A DNA stretch of 64,000 bases, taken from positions 2,294,001 to 2,358,000 of the forward strand of contig JAHLEZ010000001.1 of assembly GCA_020726505.1 (NCBI GenBank). The letters run 5' to 3'. Shown here piece after piece: positions 57,048 through 64,000 of this stretch (position 1 is the first letter of the stretch; each line of letters begins with the position of its first letter). Made by a program: the position numbers and the translations under genes. The stretch is from Leptodontidium sp. MPI-SDFR-AT-0119 (Eukaryota > Ascomycota > Leotiomycetes > Helotiales > Leptodontidiaceae). The notes below the pieces were generated by a model. The model had not been told where the DNA came from, did no database searches, and saw nothing but the letters and a program-made list of their open reading frames with translations.

Positions 57048-58740
57048 ATGGCATCTTCTACTGTACAGTTGACTGGCATCGCTGGTCAATCTGTCGAACG
57101 TAGGTGCTCTTCTTGTAACCCTCATCACCAGGGAAAATTTAGCTAACGAGCAGGGAAACAGTTCCCACTGGCCTGTTCATCAACAATGAATTCTTAGAAG
57201 CACAGAGCAAGAGCACTGTAAAAGTCCTCAACCCATCCACAGGAAAGTTACTCGCAGTCGTTGCTGCAGCAGAGAAACAAGATGTAGATCTTGCCGTTGG
57301 GACCGCCAAGGTGGCTTTCGATACCTGGAAGACAGTGTCTGGGATCGAGAGACGTGCACTTCTTTTCAAGCTGGCAGAGCTCATCGAACGCGATTCAGAG
57401 ATCTTTGCAACAATTGAGGCACTAGATGCCGGCGTGCTGTTCAATGACTCCAAGTTCCTGCATGTAGCAGCTGCAGTGGAGACTTTGAGGTATTTCGCGG
57501 GCTGGGCAGACAAGTGCAATGGGAGTTCAATGCCAATTTCTGGAGGTATGGCCTACACGAAAAAAGAGCCAATTGGAGTTTGTGCTGCTATCGTACCATG
57601 GAACTCTCCCCTGTAAGTCTGACCGTCTGATTAACGGCAGGCCTTCAATGTTTTCTGATTTGAGCTAACAAGTGGCTAGTATGATTACCTGCTGGAAATT
57701 AGCGCCTTGCATCGCTGCAGGAAATGTGTTGATAGTCAAGACAGCAGAACTGACCCCGATTTACGGCCTGAAGCTCGCTCAATTAGTCAAAGAAGCAGGC
57801 TTTCCTCCTGGAGTCATCAACATCATAACTGGACTTGGAGCAAAGGCTGGCCAGTCACTCGCAGAGCACATGGAAGTCCGCAAATTGGCCTTTACAGGGA
57901 GTGGACCAGTCGGTCGGGGCATCATGATCGCAGCCGCCCGCTCCAACATCAAGAAAGTCACGCTGGAACTCGGGGGTAAAGGTCCAACCCTCATTTTTGA
58001 TGACGCAGAGCTTGAAAACGCCGTGTTCTGGGCCACCTTGGGAATTACCGCACATAATGGACAGATCTGTGCTGCTGGATCCCGTATTTTGGTTCAATCT
58101 GGTATATACGACCAGTTCATTGAGGCGTTCAAGAAGAGATCGCTGGATGCTGTGGCAGGAGACCCGTTGCTCGCGAATTCTACCAAGGGACCCTTGGCTA
58201 GCCGTGTTCAGAGGGATAAGGTTTTGGGACACATCCAGAAAGGAATCCAGGATGGTGCCGAACTCTTGCATGGTGGCAAGGTGATCGAATCGGATGGGAA
58301 CTACTTGGAAAACACGGCGTTCGTGAACGTGACCCGAGATATGTCACTGATGAGAGATGAAATATTCGGTCCGGTTGCTGTAAGTCTAGCTGAGTCCTAA
58401 GGGAAGAGGAGAGGTATTTCAGATCTGAACTGATAGACAACAGGCCATTGCGAAGTTCAAGACCGAGGACGAAGCGATTTCCCTGGCTAATGACAGCGAA
58501 TACGGTCTCAGCAGTGCTATTTTCACTTCCGACATCTCAAGGGCCTATCGAGTTAGTGATGCTCTGGAGACCGGCCAAGTTACAATAAACTCATGGGGCA
58601 ATATCAATGCGAACACTCCCTTTGGAGGTAAAAAGCAAAGTGGCTTCGGCAAAGACCTGGGTGCGGAGGGTTTAGACGAGTGGCTGAACGTGAAAACTGT
58701 CAAAGTAAATTTATTACCAGCTAAAGAGGTCAAAGTGTAA
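57048..58740 (+). CDS. NAD(P)+-dependent aldehyde dehydrogenase
   Basis: About 499 aa, exons 57048-57099, 57162-57612, 57680-58379, 58444-58740. First join gives GQSVELPTGLFINNEF, as in class 1/2-type aldehyde dehydrogenases. NAD-binding FTGSGPVGRG; general base Glu264 in TLELGGKGP; nucleophile Cys298 in HNGQICAAGSR; C-terminal INSWGNINANTPFGGKKQSG. All catalytic residues are present. It oxidises aldehydes to acids; in this block a benzaldehyde-, cinnamaldehyde- or amine-derived aldehyde is a fair guess. No mitochondrial presequence is visible. Same orientation as monooxygenase 2, 0.7 kb apart. Confidence 0.93.
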
Positions 58741-58892
58741 TAGTTACAAAGATTCCCACAACCAATTCCTCGTATTACTTGGCAGTGACGCTCGCGTCAT
58801 CGACATTCTTTTCCCAGCCCGGGACAACCACTCAAACAGAAGCCACGATAAGACGCCAATATAGAAACGCTCGCAATTGAAATTCCGAAGTC

Positions 58893-60728
58893 TCACACCA
58901 ATATCTGCTCGCTCCCGATGTCTTGCATGACATCCTGCCAGGAAAGATGATCTTCATATTGCAAGCTATCTCTTCGCCGCCAGACTTCTTCTGTCAAAAT
59001 CTCTCCAGACTCATTGTTATTCAATTCTAGAATCTTGAGGCCATGCCAGCGACAGCGAATATACTGACGCAGCTCAGGCGAATCAGTCTCGGATCCCACA
59101 ACTACTAGCGCCCAGCCTAAGTTGGCACCAGGACCGATAGCATCAGGCACAAAGGGGAGCAATCTATACACTTCATCGACTGCAAACTGCGTTTCCATAT
59201 CAAGAATGGCTCGATATCCATTCACCACACGATACACATATACGAGCAGTGCATAACGAAATATTTCGGCGGCAGCACATATCCTCCGTATAAAGTCTGG
59301 CTGTGTCTGATACGACGGAGTCGTCGCTATCAGCCCCTCTCGTCCGCAAGATACTGACAGTGTAGGTGAGGATTGGAAATCCATTACTGCAGAGCATATC
59401 TTCGTCTTCAATGCTTCTCCCTTCTTCCGAATGTCGCACTGGACCTCAAGCTGGTCCGAGTTCTCGCTTTTCGACAACCTGTAAATGCGACCCGCTTCCA
59501 ACTGCGAAATGACTCAGTACAACTTCAACGTTGTGGATATTCCGGGCCATTGGAGAACTTGCCATGAGTTTGGGCAGTTTCCTAGAACACCCAAGAAGGG
59601 GGTCGATCGCATGCTGGTTGTTTCGTTGCTCAGCTTCCGTGTTCAGCCACTCCTCGACTTCTGGTATACTGCATTGGCCAATGTTCAGTGCTGCTTGTGT
59701 GTCAATCATACAAATCCACGTCTTTAAGAAAGAGCTTAAATTTGTGGTATCTGATTTCAACTTGAGCCAGCCCCCGACGGCCTTGAAGTGTTGTTTCCAT
59801 TTATTGGTTCCGTTGAACACCTGATCGCTGGATTAGCTTGGACAATTGGGAAGTCTAAATGTAGGAGACTGCGAACCTCATACGACGCCAGAAAAAGAAT
59901 TGTTCCCAGCGTGCTTTCCTTCACTGCACTCTCAGGGTCGCCTAAAACCTCCTGTAGCTGTACTAGAGCCCGTCGTAAATATTTGTGCGACTCAGTGTCT
60001 TCGACCTGCTGCCATTTGCTCAAATGCGCGGCAGCAACTGCCAATATGGCATTGAGCAAAGCTGGTTCTTCCAGAGCCATTGGTGTGAGCATGCGATATC
60101 CGTTTTCCGTGTAGTCTATTGCAAGAGCGATGGTGGATATGTGGCCTGTTGTTCCAAGTCAGCTGGTGTGTTCGCGACTGTCATTAGCCAAGCCCTCTTA
60201 CGAAGGAAATGTTGAAGCAGTCGGTTGTCAACAGGGAGGAGGCTGAATGTCGAGAGGGAACCATACAAAGGCGTATGCCGTGCTGTGTGAAGTAATGTTA
60301 GAAACGGGGACTTGTCCAATCTAGTAAAGATTCTTACTGTTTTGCATCCTCGAAGTCCTCGAAGTCCTCGAGTTCTTGTACTGTGGACTGTTTGTTCGTG
60401 TGATGCCATAGACTGGCCCCCATTGTAACCGAACTCCATAGCCTGTGCACTTCTTATGATTGGACTCGCAATTCTTACAATCTGTTTGAGATACAAGTGG
60501 TCAGCGAATCAGAAGGATTTTGAAGATGGAACAGCTTCCGAAGCCAGAAAGCAGACACTTAAACCACCTAGTGCCAGTTGGAGAAGGGAACAGCAACTTA
60601 CGGGGTAAAGCACTGTCACAAGATATATCTTGACTCAAACATGTCCAGCAAGAGCCCTTACTATTTGACGCTTCCATATCCGGAAGCACGGGACCTGCGG
60701 ATCTATGGTCGTGCAGTGTGACGGCCAT
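58893..60728 (-). CDS. Zn2Cys6 transcription factor, likely pathway regulator
   Basis: About 500 aa, six exons: 60728-60602, 60481-60338, 60282-60202, 60145-59877, 59820-59559, 59512-58893. Zinc cluster SCWTCLSQDISCDSALPHC then KNCESNHKKCTGY: Cys27, 30, 37, 44, 47, 54 with the canonical x2-x6-x6-x2-x6 spacing, split by intron 60482-60601. A basic Arg/Thr/Ser linker is encoded by a nine-base triplicate (RTSRTSR). The remainder matches the PF11951-type regulatory domain: NGYRMLTPMALEEPALLNAI, ILAVAAAHLSKWQQ, NKWKQHFKAVGGWLKL, ending DVMQDIGSEQILV. Last intron 59513-59558 (GTTCTC...CTGAG) is the least typical but restores frame as KLMAIISQLEAG. Located at the right side of the enzyme block; binding to its promoters is a testable guess. 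Confidence 0.88.
60347..60374. repeat. Nine-base tandem triplicate inside the regulator gene
   Basis: CCTCGAAGT repeated three times (last copy changed at the end). In frame it encodes Arg-Thr-Ser repeats directly after the zinc cluster. Confidence 0.7.
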
Positions 60729-61825
60729 TTTGATTAAGTCGCAGACTTGGCGTGTTGGCAGGAGAATCACAGTTATCGAAGACTGACTGATCACTGTAGG
60801 GAGATGGGAAGAAGGGGAGCGACAACAAGGTAAATGACGACAAAAATGGTGGTGTTCAGGCGAAACTGGGAGGAACTGTCGTCGTAGGTTAGAAAGGTAG
60901 GTTGACGATGTTCATGCAATGAATGCCAGGGGAAGCTAAGCTTATCAGCTTATCAGCTTATCACCATGCAGGCAGAGGCACAGTAAACTACCCTGTACTA
61001 TACTCTACTTTACTGGACGAGTTAATAACCTTGCTTTGACATCACAGATGAGGGGTATGAATTATGGGCATGCACACGATGCTGCCGCATTCGGCGTACA
61101 GCAGCCTGAGCGTCTCGCCTCCCTTGTTCCCGGAGCCATGCAGGTCGGATTCGAGGCCCTCAGGTAATACTACCTACTGGCCGTAGCAGATGTTAAATGT
61201 CACCAGTTGCGGTGGGGCTTTGAGCCTGTACTGTACAGACCAATCATCTAGTCAATATACTAGATTTTGCTCTTTAATTGGCTCGACCATTTAACATTTG
61301 CTGTCCCCTGTACGGAGTATACGAGTCAGTTATTAGTAGAAGAAGTTGCATTTCAAGCTGACCTGCCGTCGTCTCTCATGCCGGACAAAATCATGATTGG
61401 CTCGCTTCCCAGCCTGACCTCAAGGTTTTCTCCCCGCTTTTTGCCCCTAGCCACTACTCATCCTGCTGCATCACCAAGCTTCATTTCATGTCTCGGGCTT
61501 CAGCCTGTGTCAAACAAAGCACGGATTCCGTCTCGGGCCCGACACCATTATCTCACTGGCCACAGAACAGCGCATCCCCGTCTATCCTTCTACCATGGCT
61601 GAAGGTCTCAACCACTGTACGGAGAAGTAAATATGCAAGCGAGGAAGGCGGGGTTGGTGGGATAGATGTCCTCAGCAGGACGCTATGCGCGACGCTACCA
61701 CCACAACGCCGGTGATGCCACTTCGAGGTTGCAATCCCCAAAATTTTACATGACTGCCTGTCTCTCACTGTCAACGTCGCCCTTCTTCTGAATCCCGAGG
61801 CCCCTTTCGTTTCTTGTCAGTGACA
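60729..61825. other. Divergent intergenic region between the two regulators
   Basis: No gene supported. Holds the GATA-site triplet at 60941-60964. Confidence 0.5.
60941..60964 (-). promoter_or_regulatory. Three tandem GATA-factor sites
   Basis: CTTATCAG CTTATCAG CTTATCAC on the plus strand, i.e. three TGATAAG on the minus strand at exact 8-bp spacing, about 215-235 bp upstream of the regulator ATG at 60728. TGATAAG fits the HGATAR consensus of AreA/NIT2-type nitrogen regulators and of other fungal GATA factors. Function inferred from consensus. Confidence 0.5.
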
Positions 61826-64000
61826 ATGACAGCTCAGACGCACACTTCTAATTTGGCTCCAACTGTTGTTCCCCACGCTCCAAGGCTCAAATTGACGGCC
61901 GCCTGCGAGCCATGTCGGAAGAGAAAGGTCTGATTCCATCTGCCTGGTCTCTCAGTAGCTCTTTGCTCTTTCGAGTACTGATGAGAGTCAATAGGCAAGA
62001 TGCAGTGGGACTGAACCGTGCAATCTCTGCCAGAAAAGCTCTTCGCAATGCGAATACAATTACGATCGACAACGGAGGGGTCCACGACCGAAGAATAATT
62101 CCACAAGTTCTGTCTCGAGCAACCTTCGGACCAAAGGAACAGAACATACGAGGGGAGCTTCTGACGATGCAATTGCAACCCTTCCAGAGCCTGCGACTAC
62201 GCTGATTGCTACTACGGATGCGTCTGCAAGTCGTCCGATTTCCGAAATCCAGCTCGATTCTGATCCACCGGAAGGCCTTGTGAAGGAAGCTATCCGCAAG
62301 ACTCTTGCAAGTGGAAAAAGCTCTTTGAGTATGAGGTTCGTCGCGCGTACTGTACAATATCACTTCTTTCTACAAATCACAAAAGTGAGAAATCGAGGCT
62401 TACGTCTCGTTTAGCGACCCGTTACCTTCTCCAGATCTGATACTGCACCTTCTTACAGTTTTTTCTTCCCACGTACGCAATCACCAACCTTGGATAATTG
62501 GTCACAAGTCACTGCCACTAAGACTGACCGAAAGCGGCTGCTCTCCAGCACTTTTATATGCTATCTGCGCAGCAAGCATAAAGTTTTCACGGCATCCATC
62601 GACCACATCACCAACGGGGAGGTCATACCGGGAGAATCTAGCCAGAGTAGCACGCGGATATACGACATCTGCACCAGAGTGGGAATGGATAGCGGATAGA
62701 GTTCAATGCCTTAGCATCCTGGCAATATATGAGATGGGAGAAGCAAATGGGACTCAAGCATGGTGCGACATATGTGAGTCTACAGAGACGGACCTTCTGA
62801 TTGTAAATTCTATTTTGCATGCTGAACTGACCTTACTTCTAGCTGCTGCCTATGCACTCATTCAGATAGCTAAGATCAGCGATCTTGTGAACAAGGAGAG
62901 CAGTGCGTCTATTGATATATCACTTACATGTCTTTGTATCCTAGAACGTGAGCTTTGCCTTGGTCATGATCTGCGGCCATCAACAATTGTCACTCCGTCT
63001 GGTAACCATTCCGTTCGGCCCGTAGAACATGTCGATGAAATGACCCAAGCAATGTATCTGGTTGAGATCCTGGACTTGATGTTACAAATTCAAATATTCT
63101 CCAAAGAATCCTTTGCGGCGCAGAGCGAGCCGGTGTGGTCGGTGAGGTCACAGTTCATGGCCTATAAACAAACACTCGACAGGTTCTTGATACGCCATTC
63201 AGATGAATTTCAGTTCGCTTCAGAAGACAATGATACTGCAGAAGAGAGTTTGGAAAGGAAGATTTTCAATCTTCACTCCTCATTGGCGTGGCACTGCAGT
63301 GTCATACTGTTGAACCGGGTATTTCTCCCACTGCCTCATCCACCTAGTTCCATGATGTCAAGTCTTCCTACGCTGAATTTTCCGGAAGACAATGACGTCC
63401 AGTTTCCCCTGGCGCCAAAACCATTTGTAGACGAAAGGGTTCAAGCCTGTCAGGCCAGCGCATCAAGAATATGTGGCCTCTGCAGAGATGTCCTGGACTG
63501 CGATATATTTCTATTGGTGTGTGCCCCTCCTCAATCTCGAATCTCAACTTAGAATGGGTTGCGAAAGCTGTATTGGTGCTGACTCTACAGCCTTCGTTCA
63601 TGGGGTATTGCTGCTTTCAAAGCTCGATCGTTCTCATCAATCAACTGAGACGAAGTCGGGGTACGGACCAAAACATTACCGAAGAGCTGAAGATCAATTT
63701 CACCATATTAGGAGCGATGCGCAAGTTTTATGATCCTGCTCATATTTGGGTAAGTGGAACCATATTCTTTAGGTGAAAAGAGCTAAACTTGAAATGCAGA
63801 TCGAGACGCTTTTCAAAATTCACCAGCCTGCGTCCAGCTCCCCGTTAAAAGATATGCCGCGCGTGGAGAAGTTTGCTACGTACTTCTCACGCTTTGATCA
63901 TGTTAAAGAGCCACCTTACATACCACTACAACCTCCGTCACGCAGAAATGATCCACCATTACTAGTCGTCTCGAAAGACAAACCGCCAAAGGACCGTAAC
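61826..64000 (+). CDS. Zn2Cys6 transcription factor with Fungal_trans domain (cut by window end)
   Basis: Partial gene. Exon 1 61826-61927 gives MTAQTHTSNL... with ACEPCRKRK. Intron 61928-61994 leads to exon 2 (ARCSGTEPCNLCQKSSSQCE), completing the cluster Cys27, 30, 37, 43, 46, 53 (x2-x6-x5-x2-x6). A junction near 62350-62398 is uncertain: GTACAA...CGAG fits frame, but other pairs nearby also do. Then LHLLTVFSSHVRNHQPW, SPALLYAICAASIKF and EWIADRVQCLSILAIYEMGE, the PF04082 fungal-specific domain. Further introns 62774-62842, 63517-63590 and 63750-63799. The reading frame is still open at base 64000. It faces away from the other regulator across 1.1 kb; role in the block unknown. Confidence 0.85.

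Noticed and set aside
38498..64000. Classical secondary-metabolite biosynthetic cluster.
   Set aside because: No polyketide synthase, NRPS, terpene cyclase or prenyltransferase motif anywhere in the block; a tailoring-only cluster working with a distant synthase remains possible.

Overview
The window is nuclear DNA of a filamentous ascomycete (Pezizomycotina). Genes carry many short spliceosomal introns of about 43-150 nt with GT...AG ends and CTAAC/CTGAC-type branch points. There are three Zn2Cys6 regulators of fungal type, and the carbohydrate-active enzymes (a cellobiose dehydrogenase with a C-terminal CBM1 and a GH45 endoglucanase with CBM1) are typical of plant-biomass-degrading ascomycetes. 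A helotialean (Leotiomycetes) origin is my guess from overall protein feel, not a demonstrated fact. All exon structures were assembled by hand from splice signals and reading-frame continuity.

Left part (1-17.3 kb): a Zn2Cys6 regulator (327-2150, -); a secreted copper amine oxidase carrying a frameshift just after its cofactor tyrosine (3417-6133, +); an AT-rich empty block; the mitochondrial ornithine carrier of the ARG-13 type (7675-8770, -); the rRNA-processing factor CGR1 (10023-10621, +); an unrecognised His-rich coiled-coil membrane protein (11180-12526, +); and a PX/PXB/DUF3818 lipid-binding protein related to yeast Ypr097w (14076-17318, +).

Middle part (17.3-38 kb): cellobiose dehydrogenase with a nine-base last exon (20097-23010, -), succinate dehydrogenase flavoprotein SDH1 (24454-26653, +), a few doubtful small genes, a GRF zinc-finger protein (30422-31494, +), GH45-CBM1 endoglucanase (32236-33360, -), a decayed locus (34.4-35.7 kb) and a multi-spanning membrane protein (36561-37598, -).

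Right part (38.5 kb to the end): twelve consecutive genes that look like one pathway. They are P450, alpha/beta hydrolase, P450, NmrA/isoflavone-reductase-like, APC-family amine/amino-acid permease, second NmrA-like reductase, small cupin-like protein, two group-A FAD monooxygenases facing away from each other, aldehyde dehydrogenase, and two Zn2Cys6 regulators, the last running off the end. There is no polyketide, peptide or terpene synthase. The set (uptake, ester cleavage, hydroxylations, side-chain oxidation/reduction, regulators) fits uptake and breakdown or detoxification of an imported aromatic or phenylpropanoid compound better than synthesis of a metabolite. Several promoters of this block share a CGGATAAT-type element, and the regulator at 58893-60728 has three tandem GATA-factor sites upstream. 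This block is the best candidate for an undescribed system here.
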